DNA from: Micromonospora sp. RHAY321
GTDB lineage: Bacteria; Actinomycetota; Actinomycetes; Mycobacteriales; Micromonosporaceae
Assembly (NCBI RefSeq): GCF_023896955.1
Contig: NZ_JAMHIW010000010.1
Location: 124,001-188,000, forward strand
Direction of reading: 5' to 3'
DNA length: 64,000 nt
The position numbers and the translations under genes were made by a program. Below are positions 9,196 through 18,703 of the stretch, piece after piece. Under the pieces are notes generated by a model that saw only the letters and a program-made list of their open reading frames with translations, did not search any database and was not told the DNA's origin. Position 1 is the stretch's first letter. Every line of letters starts with the position of its first letter.

Positions 9196-10392
9196 ATGGG
9201 GATCACCGCCCGGGGAATCGGGCTGCTCGTCGCCGCCGTCGTGCTGCTGGGCGTGGGTTTCCGGTTCGCGTACCCCGAGTTGACGCTGCTCGGCGCGGCA
9301 GCCGGCGCGGCCGTGGGCTACGCCGCGCTGACCGCGGCCTGGCGGCCCCGGCTGACGGTGACCCGCCGCGCCGAGCCGGACCGGGTGGCCCGCGGCGAAC
9401 CGGCGAGCATGACGCTGACCGTCCGCAACACCGGCCGGCTGCGCTCGGCGAACCTGCTGGCCGAGGACCGGTGCGGGGCCCGCACGGTGCCGGTGCCGCT
9501 GCTGCGCCTGCGACCCGGCCGGGACACCGAGGTCCGCTACGACGTGCCGACGCACCGCCGAGGCGTGGTGCCGGTCGGGCCGCTGCGGGTGACCCGGCGC
9601 GACCCGCTGGGCCTGGTGGCGCTGGCCCGCCCGTACGGTGCGACGACGCCGGTGTGGGTGCACCCCCGGATCCACCCGCTGACGGCGGTGCCGACCGGGG
9701 CGGGACGCAGCCTCGACGGCCGGGTGGACGGGGTGCCGCACGGGTCGATCACGTTCGACTCGCTGCGGGAGTACGTGGTGGGCGACGAACTGCGTCGGGT
9801 GCACTGGCGGACCAGCGCCCGGGTCGGCGAGCTGATGGTGCGGGAGAACGTCGACACCAGCCTTCCCCGCCTGGTCGTGCTGCTGGACAATCGCGCCGCC
9901 GCGCACCCGCAGCGGGTGGACGGGGTGGCGGAGTCGTTCGAGTCGGGCTGCGAGGCGGCCGCGTCGATCGTCACCGCCGCGCACCGCGCGGACCTGCCGG
10001 TGCTGCTGCTGCTGGTCGCCGCGGAGCCGGCCGCCCAGCGACAGCGGGCCGACGATGACGTGGACGGCGACGACCCGACCGGCGGGCAGCCGCTCGGGCC
10101 ACTGGACTGGCTCGCCGCCGCCGGGCTGTCCGGCGACGACGACGCGCTGCGCGCGGCCACCACCCGGCTGCGCCAGGACCGGCTCGGCGACACGCTGATC
10201 TTCCTGACCGGGCCGGGTGGCCGCGCCGAGCTGGGGCACGTCGGCGCGTTGCGCGGCGCGTACCCGTCGGTGGTGGTCGGGGTGTTCGGCGCGGCCGAGC
10301 CGACACCGCCGGGCACGGCGGGCCTGGTCGTGGTCGACGCGGCCGACGGCGCGCAGTTCGCCGCCGAGTGGGACGGGGTTCGCCGGTGGTGA
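9196..10392 (+). CDS. DUF58 domain membrane protein
   Basis: 398 residues from ATG 9196. Two N-terminal hydrophobic segments (about residues 8-50) precede the soluble DUF58 region, recognised by the DSLREYVVGDELRRVHWRTSAR stretch near residues 190-212 and by LVVLLDN following it. DUF58 proteins resemble VWA folds and are standard partners of MoxR. The stop TGA (10390-10392) overlaps the GTG (10389) of the next gene, so the two are probably translated together. Confidence 0.92.
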   Translation: MGITARGIGLLVAAVVLLGVGFRFAYPELTLLGAAAGAAVGYAALTAAWRPRLTVTRRAEPDRVARGEPASMTLTVRNTGRLRSANLLAEDRCGARTVPVPLLRLRPGRDTEVRYDVPTHRRGVVPVGPLRVTRRDPLGLVALARPYGATTPVWVHPRIHPLTAVPTGAGRSLDGRVDGVPHGSITFDSLREYVVGDELRRVHWRTSARVGELMVRENVDTSLPRLVVLLDNRAAAHPQRVDGVAESFESGCEAAASIVTAAHRADLPVLLLLVAAEPAAQRQRADDDVDGDDPTGGQPLGPLDWLAAAGLSGDDDALRAATTRLRQDRLGDTLIFLTGPGGRAELGHVGALRGAYPSVVVGVFGAAEPTPPGTAGLVVVDAADGAQFAAEWDGVRRW

Positions 10393-12908
10393 CGGGCGTC
10401 GGCCCGCAGCGGCACGGCGGTGCGGGCACCGTCGACCCGACGGACCGTGGAGCGGGCCCGGACGACCGTGGACCGGGGTCGGGCGCACCGCCGGACGGCT
10501 CGGCGGCGAGGCGCGCCGGCTGGGCCGGACGGATGCTGCGAGCGGTCGTCGTCCCGCTGGCGTTGATCGGCCTGACCGCGTTGGCCGGGGTGGTGCTCGG
10601 CCGGGTCTACGCGGGCAGCCTGCTGACCCTGCTGGTCATCGGCGCCGCGGCCGGTTCGGTGCTGGTCAGCGTTGCCGCGCGGCGGCTGCCGTCCTGGCTG
10701 GTCGCACCGGTGTCGGTGGCCGCGATGGCCGGTTGGACGCTCTGGTCGCTGCGGGTGGCGGCCTCCCGCGCGGACCTGCCGGGCGGCCTGCTGGAGGTGA
10801 CCGCCGACGCCGCGCGCAACGGCATTCCCCGACTCCTCACCGCGATGATTCCGGTGGAGCCCACGCCGGACACGGTGCTGGTCCCGGTGGTCGCCGCCTG
10901 GCTGGCCGGGCTGGCGGGCGCGGAGGTGGCGCTGCGCACGGGCCGGGTGCTGCTGGGCTACCTGCCGGCGGCGGGGCTCTACGCCGCCGCCCTCTACGTG
11001 GTCGGCCCGAACGCCGAACCGGCGATCGGGGCGACGCTGGCGTTCGTCGCGGTCGCGGCGGTCGGCCTGGCGGCACCCACCGCCGCGTCACCGGCCGGTG
11101 GTGATCCGAGCGCCGACCTGGCTCCCCGGGTACGCGCGGCGGTGCGGGTGCGGCTCGCGGTCAGCGCGGCGCTCGGGGTGGCCGTGGTGGTCGGGTTGGT
11201 CGCACTGCTCGGCCCGGTGGTCGCCGACCAGGTCGACGGTCGGCCGGTGGATCCCCGCCGGTACGTGGAACCGCCGCAGGTGCAGACGCTGGACGAGAAC
11301 CCGCTGATCCGGATCTCCGGTTGGGCGCTGCACCCGGAGCAGAAGCTGCTCGACGTGAGCACGGTCCGCTCCGGTGCCGCCGCGCCCAGCGCTGGTGCGG
11401 GTCCGGATGGAGGCACCGGCGAGGGGCCGGCCGCGCCGGGCGACGCCGCTGGCAGTGTGCGGATCCGGCTGGCGGTGCTCAGCGACTACGACGGGGTCAC
11501 CTGGCGGGTCGGCGCGACGTACCGCAACGCCGGCCGGATCCTGCCGCCCTCGACGCCGGCCAGGGACAGCACCGTGGAGACGGTCCAGCAGCAGATCACC
11601 GTGGCCGAGCTGAGCGGCCGGCTGCTGCCCGCCGTGGCCACGCCCCGCGAGGTCAGCGGCGCCCGGGTGGCGTACGACCCGGCGACCGGGACGCTGATCC
11701 GGCCGGAGGGGTTGACCCCGGGGCTGCGGTACACGGTCACCTCCGCGCGCGAGCGCCCCGACAACAACCTCCTCGCCACGGCGAACGTGCCCGCCGGCAC
11801 GGAGGTGGCCCGGGTGTTGCGGGTCGCCGACGGGGTACCCGACCCGCTGCGCCGGCTGGCCGCACAGCTCGCCGAGGAGAACGGCGCCCCCTACGCGCGG
11901 GCCGCGGCGATCGAGCAGTTCCTGGCCGAGCACTACCGCGTGGTGGCGGACGCCCCGAGCGGGCACGCGTACCCGAACCTGGGTTTCTTCCTCTTCGGGC
12001 CGCGCAACGCCGGCGGGCAGGAGGGCACCTCGGAGCAGTTCGCCGCCGCGTTCGCGGTGCTCGGGCGGCTCTCCGGGTTGCCCACCCGCGTGGTGGTGGG
12101 CTTCGAGTCCAGCGGGCAGGGGCCGGTACGGGCCGGCGACGCGTACGCCTGGCCGGAGGTGCTCTTCGACGGGTTGGGCTGGGTGGCGTTCAACCCGCTG
12201 CCCCGTCCGGACAACGAGCCGAGGCCGGTGGAGGAGGACTTCCGCCCGACGCCGGAGGACCCCCCACCCTCGGAGGCGCCGGCGCCCACCGTGGAGCCGA
12301 CGGCGTCGCCGGAGCCGGTGGCCGCCCCCGACGGGCCGACCGACCGGGGCGGCGTGTCCACACCGGTGCTGGTGGCCGGGGGCAGCGGTGGCCTGCTGCT
12401 GCTGGTGGGGGCGGTGCTGCTCACCCTGCTGGCGATGCGCCGCTCCCTCACCCGCGCCCGACTCGGTCGGGGCGACCCCGGCCAGCGCATCGCCGGCGCC
12501 TGGCGGGAGGTCACCGACGCGTTGCATCTGGCCGGTCGGCCGGTCGGCGATGATTTGGCAGCCACCGAGGTGGCCGGCCAGGCCCGGCAGGCCCTCGCCG
12601 ACGCCCTGATCGCCACCCGCCAGGGCAAGCCCAGTCCACGGGCCGGTGGCACAGCGACCGGCCGCAGCGCCGGTACGGCAGAGGCCGCGGGCATGGGCGC
12701 CGGTGGCGTCGACGAGCTGGCGGACCTGCTCAATGTGGTGGGCTTCGCCCCGGGCGCGGCGACCCCCGCCCAGGCGACCCGGGCCGCCGAGGTGGCCTCG
12801 GCCTACGTGGCCACGTTGCGCGCCGCCCGCCCCTGGTGGCGCCGCCTGCTCTGGTCCACCCACCCGGCGCCGCTACGCCGCCGCCCGACCGACCGCTCCC
12901 CACGGTGA
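10389..12908 (+). CDS. TgpA-like membrane protein with degenerate transglutaminase domain
   Basis: 839 residues from GTG 10389 (GTGA overlap with DUF58; GTG 10386 also possible). About five to six TM helices occupy the first ~290 residues. An extracellular region leads to a transglutaminase-like domain (about 505-610), followed by a Pro/Glu-rich linker, one more TM helix near 660-685 and a cytoplasmic tail. The domain keeps the fold landmarks (EQFAAAFAVLGRLSGLPTRV; AWPEVLFDGLGWVAFNP). However, the catalytic Cys position is Ser548, the His position is Tyr586 and the Asp position is Asn602. It is therefore probably a non-catalytic binding module. The stop codon lies in the left arm of a palindrome. 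Confidence 0.9.
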   Translation: MTGVGPQRHGGAGTVDPTDRGAGPDDRGPGSGAPPDGSAARRAGWAGRMLRAVVVPLALIGLTALAGVVLGRVYAGSLLTLLVIGAAAGSVLVSVAARRLPSWLVAPVSVAAMAGWTLWSLRVAASRADLPGGLLEVTADAARNGIPRLLTAMIPVEPTPDTVLVPVVAAWLAGLAGAEVALRTGRVLLGYLPAAGLYAAALYVVGPNAEPAIGATLAFVAVAAVGLAAPTAASPAGGDPSADLAPRVRAAVRVRLAVSAALGVAVVVGLVALLGPVVADQVDGRPVDPRRYVEPPQVQTLDENPLIRISGWALHPEQKLLDVSTVRSGAAAPSAGAGPDGGTGEGPAAPGDAAGSVRIRLAVLSDYDGVTWRVGATYRNAGRILPPSTPARDSTVETVQQQITVAELSGRLLPAVATPREVSGARVAYDPATGTLIRPEGLTPGLRYTVTSARERPDNNLLATANVPAGTEVARVLRVADGVPDPLRRLAAQLAEENGAPYARAAAIEQFLAEHYRVVADAPSGHAYPNLGFFLFGPRNAGGQEGTSEQFAAAFAVLGRLSGLPTRVVVGFESSGQGPVRAGDAYAWPEVLFDGLGWVAFNPLPRPDNEPRPVEEDFRPTPEDPPPSEAPAPTVEPTASPEPVAAPDGPTDRGGVSTPVLVAGGSGGLLLLVGAVLLTLLAMRRSLTRARLGRGDPGQRIAGAWREVTDALHLAGRPVGDDLAATEVAGQARQALADALIATRQGKPSPRAGGTATGRSAGTAEAAGMGAGGVDELADLLNVVGFAPGAATPAQATRAAEVASAYVATLRAARPWWRRLLWSTHPAPLRRRPTDRSPR

Positions 12909-12964
12909 TCAAGAGCTTTGCGTCACCGCCGGACCCATCCCTGACGCAAACCTCTTGATCACCG
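12903..12964. repeat. 23-bp inverted repeat between convergent genes
   Basis: Arms 12903-12925 and 12942-12964 are complementary over 23 bases with one mismatch, around a 16-base spacer. The arm core is TGATCAAGAG and TTTGCGTCA. It begins inside the stop region of the transglutaminase-like gene and ends just before the convergent SDR gene. It could be a bidirectional terminator, but the stem is far longer than needed and ends without a T-run, so a dispersed palindromic element is also possible. Confidence 0.75.
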
Positions 12965-12991
12965 GAAGGACGGTGGGGGCGGGGGCGGGCG

Positions 12992-13783
12992 TTAGGCCGT
13001 TAGGCGGCGGATGAGTTTGCGGAGGCCGGCCTGCCAGCCGTCGGGGTCCTCGGCGCGGCGGCGCGCGTAGTCGGCGACCTCCGGGTGCGGCAGGATCAGG
13101 AAACGCTCCTCGGCCAGCCCGGCGATGGCCGCCTCGGCCACCTGGTCCGGGGTGAGCACCGCGCCGGAGGCCTCGATCACCCGGGCGCCGAGATGGCCCG
13201 CACGGATCCCGTCGGCGAGCATCGGGGTGTCCACCCCCTGCGGGCAGAGCGCGCTGACCCGGATCCCCCGGTCCCGGTAGGTGATGGCCAGCCACTCGGC
13301 GAACCCCACGGAGGCGTGCTTCGTCGCGGTGTACGCGGCATCGCCCACCGCCGTCAGCACACCCGCCGCCGAGCAGGTGTGCAACAGGTGGCCGCCGCCG
13401 CGGGAGAGCATCCCGGGCAGCACCGCCCGGGCCGAGTAGACGTGGGCGAGGACGTTGACGCGCCACGCCCGGTCCCAGCCGGCGTCGTCGACCTCCACTC
13501 CCCCGCCGGTGGTCACTCCCGCGTTCGCGCAGAACAGGTCGATGCGGCCGTACCGCCGCTCGGTGTCGTCGACCAGCGCACGGACCTGATCCTCGTCGGT
13601 GACGTCGAGGGCGGTGGCGTGCGCGACCGGGCCGATGCCCTCGGCGACTGCGCGGGCTGCGTCGGCGTCCAGGTCGGCGATCACCACGGCGGCGGCGCCC
13701 TCGGCGGCGAAGCGGCGCGACAGTGCCGCCCCGATACCGCCGGCGCCGCCGGTGACCACCACGATCCGGTCGGTGAGGTTCAC
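12992..13783 (-). CDS. Short-chain dehydrogenase/reductase
   Basis: 263 residues from GTG 13783, whose GTGA overlaps the stop of the upstream oxidoreductase gene; longer in-frame starts lack protein character. Classical SDR motifs are visible: the nucleotide-binding TGGAGGIG near residue 12, an Asp after the second strand (IADLD) suggesting NAD preference, CANAG near 87, a catalytic Ser in HTCSAAG, and YTATK with Tyr and Lys near 155-159. Substrate unknown. Translational coupling with the F420-type enzyme suggests two steps on a shared substrate. Confidence 0.92.
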   Translation of the reverse strand: MNLTDRIVVVTGGAGGIGAALSRRFAAEGAAAVVIADLDADAARAVAEGIGPVAHATALDVTDEDQVRALVDDTERRYGRIDLFCANAGVTTGGGVEVDDAGWDRAWRVNVLAHVYSARAVLPGMLSRGGGHLLHTCSAAGVLTAVGDAAYTATKHASVGFAEWLAITYRDRGIRVSALCPQGVDTPMLADGIRAGHLGARVIEASGAVLTPDQVAEAAIAGLAEERFLILPHPEVADYARRRAEDPDGWQAGLRKLIRRLTA

Positions 13784-14763
13784 GTCGACGCTCCCACGGG
13801 GTCGGTGCCCAGCTGGGCGATGAGGGTGGTCAGTGCGGCCGCGCCGCCGGCGGTGACCTCCGGGGTGGGCAGCAGCGCGAAGACGGGTACGTCCACGCCG
13901 GCGTCGGCGTAGCGGCGCACCTGGGCGCGGCACTGCTCCGGTGAGCCGTGCAGCACCAGCGCGTCGACCACCTCGTCCGGCACGGCCGCGCTGGCACCAC
14001 GCCGGTCACCGGCGGCCCAGGCCTCCCACATCGGCGCGAGCACCTGGTCGCGCCCGAGCCAGCGGTGGAACTCCGCGTACGCCGGGACGGTGAGGTAGCT
14101 GGTGATCAGCCGGCGGCCGAGTGTCCGGGCGTAGGCGGCGTCCTCGGTGGGGCAGACGAAGATCCGGGCGGCGACCTCGAAGCCTTCGCGGCGCTCGCCC
14201 AGCTCGGCGAGGGCGCGCGGCACGTCGTCGGCGCCGAGCCAGTTGAGGATGACGCCGTCGGCTTCCGCGCCGGCCAGCCGGAGCATCCCCGGGCGCAGCG
14301 CGGCGAGCAGGATCGACGGCGGCACCGCGGGCGGCCGCTCCAGGGTGAACCGGCGCACGGTGAAGGTGTCGTAGACCTCGTCCACGGTCTCGCCGCGCAG
14401 CGCGGCCCGCAGGAAGCGCAGGACGTCCCGGGTCCGCCGGAACGGCTCCTCGAACCGCACCGCGTTCCAGTCCCGGACCAGCACCGGCGAGGAGGCGCCG
14501 ATGCCGAGCGAGAACCGGCCCGGCGCGGCCTCGGCCAGCGCCGCCGCACTCATCGCCAGCAGCCCGGGCCCCCGGGTGAAGACGGGAGTGATCGCGGTGC
14601 CCAGCCGCAGCCGGGGCTGCCACGCCGCGGCGAGCGCCAGCGGGGTGAACGCGTCGGTCCCGGCGACCTCGGACGACCAGACGTCGGTGAACCCGGCCCG
14701 GTCGAGCGTCGCGTAGACCGCGGCGTGGTCGGCCAGCGGGATCCCGCCCAGCGGCACCGTCAT
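13780..14763 (-). CDS. LLM-class (F420-dependent type) oxidoreductase
   Basis: 327 residues from ATG 14763; GTG 14781 would add six residues and neither has a clear Shine-Dalgarno. Recognised as a luciferase-like TIM barrel by the N-terminal HAAVYATLDRAGFTDVWSSE, RLRLGTAITPVFTRGP and the RFSLGIGASSPVLVRDWNAV stretch with a conserved ERPP region later. In actinobacteria such proteins commonly use F420. The stop overlaps the SDR start by four bases. Substrate unknown. Confidence 0.85.
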   Translation of the reverse strand: MTVPLGGIPLADHAAVYATLDRAGFTDVWSSEVAGTDAFTPLALAAAWQPRLRLGTAITPVFTRGPGLLAMSAAALAEAAPGRFSLGIGASSPVLVRDWNAVRFEEPFRRTRDVLRFLRAALRGETVDEVYDTFTVRRFTLERPPAVPPSILLAALRPGMLRLAGAEADGVILNWLGADDVPRALAELGERREGFEVAARIFVCPTEDAAYARTLGRRLITSYLTVPAYAEFHRWLGRDQVLAPMWEAWAAGDRRGASAAVPDEVVDALVLHGSPEQCRAQVRRYADAGVDVPVFALLPTPEVTAGGAAALTTLIAQLGTDPVGAST

Positions 14764-14917
14764 GCCCCATCGATTCGTCACCGATCGATCGTGCCCGTTG
14801 ACGGGGTCCACGAGCAAGATCTCCGGGATGGCCGGATTTACCGGTACCGGGCCGCCCGGACACCGGGCGGTGCTACGACTGCCACGTGGAGCGAACCGAC
14901 GGCGCAGGCCGCTGACC

Positions 14918-16138
14918 ATGGGTTCTGAGGCATCGAGACGCCTGCAACCGGTGCGCGCGGGCGCCGCTCCCGACCGGGCGACCTTCCTGGAGCTCTTCTT
15001 CGACCTGGTCTACGTCTTCGCGCTCACCCGGATCTCGGCGCGCGCGTTCGAGGACCTGACAAGCGAGCCGGGCCGGGTGCACGGCTGGGCGGCGATCACC
15101 GGGAGCGGCAAGACACTGCTGTTGCTGCTGGCACTCTGGGCGCTCTGGCAGGGCACCGCGTGGACGACCAGTCGCTACGACCCGTACAAGGTGCCACTGC
15201 AGGCCGTCGTGATGATCGCGTTGGTGTGCAGCATGGTGATGGGGGTGGCGACCCCGCGGGCGTTCAGCCAGACCGGGTTGATGTTCGCGCTGGCGTACGT
15301 GGTGGCGCAGGTGTCCCGGCCACTGATCCTGTCGCTCACACTGGGACCGCACGAGTACCGCCGGCTGAAGGTGCGGATGACGGTGGTGTACGCCACCAGT
15401 GGCGTGTTCTGGATCGGTGGCGCGCTGCTGCCGACCAACGCGCAGGTGGTGCTCTGGACGCTGGCGCTGGCCATCGAGTACGTGGCGGGCCGGTTGGGCT
15501 GGCCCGTGCCGGGACTGGGCCGGTCGTCGATGTCGAAGTGGGACATCGCCGGAGAACACCTGGCCGAGCGTTACCAGCAGTTCTTCCTCATCGCGCTCGG
15601 CGAGACGATCCTGGTGGCGGGCTTCGCGTACAGCAAGGGGCCGTACCAGCCGGCGCACGCGGCGGCGTTCGCGTTCGCGCTTGCCAGCTCGATCGTGCTG
15701 TGGCGGATCTACTTCCAGCGCGCCGGGCAGATCCTGGGCGAGGCCGTCGCGCAGGCCCGGCACCCGGCCAACATCGGCCGGTCGGCGGCGGACACCCACC
15801 TGCTGATGGTGATCGGCCTGGCCGCCAGCGCCGTCGGCTACGAGCTGATCATCGAGCATCCGATGGAGCGCATCACCGGTTCGTGGCTGGCGATGGTGCT
15901 CGGCGGGCCGGCGTTGTTCCTGGCCGGCCGGGCCCGCTTCGAGTACGAGGTGTTCGGCCGGGTCTCCCCGTCCCGGTGGCTCGCCATCCTGGCGCTGGCG
16001 GCGGTGGCGGTGCCGCTGCTGTTCCTGCCCGGGCTGGCGGCGACCGGCACCGGGGTGGTGGTGCTGGCCGCCGTGGCGGTCACCGACGCCCGCCGAGCCC
16101 GTGGCACCCCGCCGGAGGCGGCGGCGACACCGTTCTGA
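14918..16138 (+). CDS. Low temperature requirement protein A (LtrA) family
   Basis: 406 residues from ATG 14918. The family signature FLELFFDLVYVFALTRIS lies near the N-terminus, and about ten to eleven hydrophobic helices follow. A mid-protein HLAERYQQFFLIALGETIL matches the LtrA repeat. Integral membrane protein; the family was named from cold growth in Listeria and its molecular role is unclear. It diverges from the oxidoreductase gene. No strong ribosome binding site was seen, so the start is moderately certain. Confidence 0.9.
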   Translation: MGSEASRRLQPVRAGAAPDRATFLELFFDLVYVFALTRISARAFEDLTSEPGRVHGWAAITGSGKTLLLLLALWALWQGTAWTTSRYDPYKVPLQAVVMIALVCSMVMGVATPRAFSQTGLMFALAYVVAQVSRPLILSLTLGPHEYRRLKVRMTVVYATSGVFWIGGALLPTNAQVVLWTLALAIEYVAGRLGWPVPGLGRSSMSKWDIAGEHLAERYQQFFLIALGETILVAGFAYSKGPYQPAHAAAFAFALASSIVLWRIYFQRAGQILGEAVAQARHPANIGRSAADTHLLMVIGLAASAVGYELIIEHPMERITGSWLAMVLGGPALFLAGRARFEYEVFGRVSPSRWLAILALAAVAVPLLFLPGLAATGTGVVVLAAVAVTDARRARGTPPEAAATPF

Positions 16139-16189
16139 GTCATCGATGCACGGCGATGTCATGTCCGGAGGGCAGGTTAATCTCGGCGG

Positions 16190-17053
16190 GTGACCTTCTC
16201 CCTCGTGGCCCGCTCTGCCGACGGCCGTACGCACGGCGTCGTCGTGGCCAGCAAGTTCCTCGCCGCCGGGGCGCTGGTGCCGGCCGCGGAGGCCGAGATC
16301 GGCGCGCTGGCGACCCAGGCGCACGTCAACCTCGCCTACCGCCCGCAGGGGCTGACCCTGCTGCGCACCGGGGTGCCGGCTGCCGACGTGGTGGCCGGCC
16401 TGGTCGCCGCCGACGCCGAGCGGGAGCACCGCCAGCTCGGCGTGGTCGGGGCCAGCGGGCCGGGCGCCAGCTGGACGGGGCCGGCCTGTCACCCGTGGGC
16501 CGGCGGTCGGACCGGCGACGGTTGGGCCGCGCAGGGCAACATCCTTGCCGGCCCGGAGGTCGTCGACGCGCTGGGCGACGCCTGGCTGGCCGGTGCGGCG
16601 CTGCCGTTCGCCGAGCGGCTGGTCGCCGCGCTGCGCGCCGGTGACGAGGCGGGCGGCGACCGCCGGGGCCGGCAGAGCGCCGGCCTGCTGGTGGTCGAGC
16701 GCGGCGCCGGGTACGGCGGCAGGAGCGACGTGCTGGTCGACCTGCGGGTCGACGATCATCCCGATCCGGTCGCCGAGCTGGGTCGGCTGCTCGCCGTGCA
16801 CACCCTGCTGTTCAGCCGGCCCGACCCGGCCACGCTGCTCGACCTGAGCGGTGCCGTCGCCGACGAGGTGGCGACGTTGCTCACCGCGCTGGGCCACCCG
16901 GTGGCCGGCGACGGGCCGGAGGCGGCACTGGTCTCCTGGGCGGGGCTGGAAAACCTGGAGGAGCGGCTCGTGCCGGGTCGGATCGACCCGGTGGTGCTGA
17001 CGCACCTGCGCCGCGTCGCCCCGCACGTGCCCGCACCGCGCTCCGCGAACTGA
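16190..17053 (+). CDS. DUF1028 family protein (predicted Ntn hydrolase fold)
   Basis: 287 residues. The N-terminal TFSLVARSADG, then an AHVNLAYRPQGLTLLRTGVPAADVVAGL stretch, NILAGPEVVDA and a VDDHPDPVAELGRLLAVH segment match DUF1028 proteins, which are related to Ntn hydrolases. The GTG start at 16190 leaves Thr2 as a possible exposed nucleophile only if Met is removed; this is speculation. Substrate unknown. It lies 51 bp after LtrA on the same strand and converges with the MDMPI-like gene (6 bp between stops). Confidence 0.88.
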   Translation: MTFSLVARSADGRTHGVVVASKFLAAGALVPAAEAEIGALATQAHVNLAYRPQGLTLLRTGVPAADVVAGLVAADAEREHRQLGVVGASGPGASWTGPACHPWAGGRTGDGWAAQGNILAGPEVVDALGDAWLAGAALPFAERLVAALRAGDEAGGDRRGRQSAGLLVVERGAGYGGRSDVLVDLRVDDHPDPVAELGRLLAVHTLLFSRPDPATLLDLSGAVADEVATLLTALGHPVAGDGPEAALVSWAGLENLEERLVPGRIDPVVLTHLRRVAPHVPAPRSAN

Positions 17054-17059
17054 TCGGGG

Positions 17060-17725
17060 TCAGCTGCCGAAGGCGAGCCAGCGGAAGCCGGCGGCGTCGA
17101 CGGCCGCCCGTTCCGCGCCGCTGAGCGCCGCCCGCCCGGTGGTCTTGCGGATCAGTGTCAGCCGGTCCCAGCGCAACTCGGCCGGCACCGCCCGCCCACC
17201 GGTGAGCAGGTCGGCGATCACCTCCGCCGCGGGCGCGGTGAGCCAGGGCGGCCGGTCCAGCGCGGCGGCCAGGTCCAGGCCGTGCACGCCGACCTCGACG
17301 ACCCGGGTCCGCAGGAACTCGGTGAGGCGCATCGCGTCACCGTGCCGGGTCCGTACCACCCGCTCGGGCGGGGCTGCGGCGACCGCGGCGTCGGCGGCCC
17401 GCCAGACCCGGTCGAGGTGGGTCAGCGCCTCCTGGTCCACCTGCCGGGCGTCCCGCCGGCCTCCGGCGATCCGGGCCGCGTCCACCTCCGGGGTGAACTT
17501 CGCCGCGCCGAAGTAGGCGGCGGCGTCCACCTGGGCAGTGGGCGGGGCGGGTGCGGCGAGCATGTCGGTGACCCGGCCGACGCCGGTGCGCACGTGCGCG
17601 ATCAGCTCCCGCACCGTCCACGGCGGGCAGCCGGTCGGCCGGTCGAGGTCGGTCTCGTCCAGCTCGGTCAGGATCCCGGCCAGTCGGGCGCACTCGGCGC
17701 GGAACGCCGCACGGACCGGATCCAC
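17060..17725 (-). CDS. Maleylpyruvate isomerase-like (MDMPI/DinB-type) protein
   Basis: 221 residues. The N-terminal helix bundle carries LDETDLDRPTGCPPWTVRELIAHV, with the metal-site His of the mycothiol-dependent maleylpyruvate isomerase family, and a later VVEVGVHGLDLAAAL that would supply a second His. Family members use mycothiol or bind metal, but most paralogues have no known substrate. It starts 7 bp downstream of the PAP2 gene, so the two are probably co-transcribed. Confidence 0.85.
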   Translation of the reverse strand: MDPVRAAFRAECARLAGILTELDETDLDRPTGCPPWTVRELIAHVRTGVGRVTDMLAAPAPPTAQVDAAAYFGAAKFTPEVDAARIAGGRRDARQVDQEALTHLDRVWRAADAAVAAAPPERVVRTRHGDAMRLTEFLRTRVVEVGVHGLDLAAALDRPPWLTAPAAEVIADLLTGGRAVPAELRWDRLTLIRKTTGRAALSGAERAAVDAAGFRWLAFGS

Positions 17726-17732
17726 GCGCCGC

Positions 17733-18614
17733 TCAGCCCTTGACCCGCGGCACCAGCCGGTGCACGACGCTGAGCACCAGCGCCATCACCACGGCCATCG
17801 TGCCGGCGATACCTGCGGCGCTGCCCGCGTACGCGATGAAGAGCGGTCGGCGGCTCAGCTCGTCCGGCCCGGTGCCGCGCAGATCGACCAGCCAGGACAG
17901 GGCGAGCCCGCAGGTGATCAGGGCGAGCACGCCGGCCGCCCCGAGCAGCAGCGCGGCGAGCCGGTGCGCGTCGCCCGGGGCGACCTCGGCCTGCTCGCGC
18001 TGGGTGATCAGCAGGACCAGCCCGGCCAGCGCCGCCCAGACGCCCACGACCAGGTACGCGGCGACCGCGTCACTGGGCCGGTGCCAACCGGCGGAGAGGG
18101 TGGCCACCCCGGCGGCGGCGGCGTACGCGGCGGCGAGGAAGGCACCGACGGCCCGCACCTTGCGCGGCAGCACGAGAACCAGCGCGACCGCCACCGCCGC
18201 CGCGACCGTCGTGTGCCCGCTGGGCAGGCTGTTGCCCACGGCGGCCCGCTCGGGGTCGAGGCCGTAGTCGGGTCGGCTCAGCCCGTACTTGAGCAACTGG
18301 GTGGAGACGTTCGCTCCGGCGATCAGCAGGGTCGCGGTGATGGCGAGGGCGATCCGCCCCCGGATGAGGGCGATGAACCCGATCATCGCGGTGGCGGCCA
18401 GCAGGGAGACCACCGACATCGCGTTGAGGAGCTTGTCCACCGGGCCGTCGATGCGGTCCTGGCCGATCCGGTTGCCGGTCAGGGCGACGGTGTCGACCCA
18501 CTGGCCGATCTCGGTGTGCACGGCCACCCGCCAGACGACGACGAAGATGACTGTCTGGACAAGGGCCAGCACGACCAACCAGACCGCCGTCCAACCCCTT
18601 GCCGTCGCACGCAT
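17733..18614 (-). CDS. PAP2-family phosphatase, membrane bound
   Basis: 293 residues from ATG 18614 (GTG 18620 also possible). Six or more TM helices are visible. The three acid-phosphatase motifs are present: KYGLSRPDY, PSGHTT and SAGWHRPSDAVAAY, giving Lys/Arg, the catalytic His of SGH and the His/Asp pair. Such enzymes remove phosphate from lipids such as phosphatidate or polyprenyl diphosphate on the outer face of the membrane. The substrate here is not known. Divergent from the DUF3159 gene. Confidence 0.92.
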   Translation of the reverse strand: MRATARGWTAVWLVVLALVQTVIFVVVWRVAVHTEIGQWVDTVALTGNRIGQDRIDGPVDKLLNAMSVVSLLAATAMIGFIALIRGRIALAITATLLIAGANVSTQLLKYGLSRPDYGLDPERAAVGNSLPSGHTTVAAAVAVALVLVLPRKVRAVGAFLAAAYAAAAGVATLSAGWHRPSDAVAAYLVVGVWAALAGLVLLITQREQAEVAPGDAHRLAALLLGAAGVLALITCGLALSWLVDLRGTGPDELSRRPLFIAYAGSAAGIAGTMAVVMALVLSVVHRLVPRVKG

Positions 18615-18703
18615 CCGCACACCGTAGCGGCAGGTGTCGGCACGCCGGCGGGTGGCCCACCGACGGTCGGTGGATAGGTTGGAGCGGAGGCGAGGAGGTG
18701 GCG

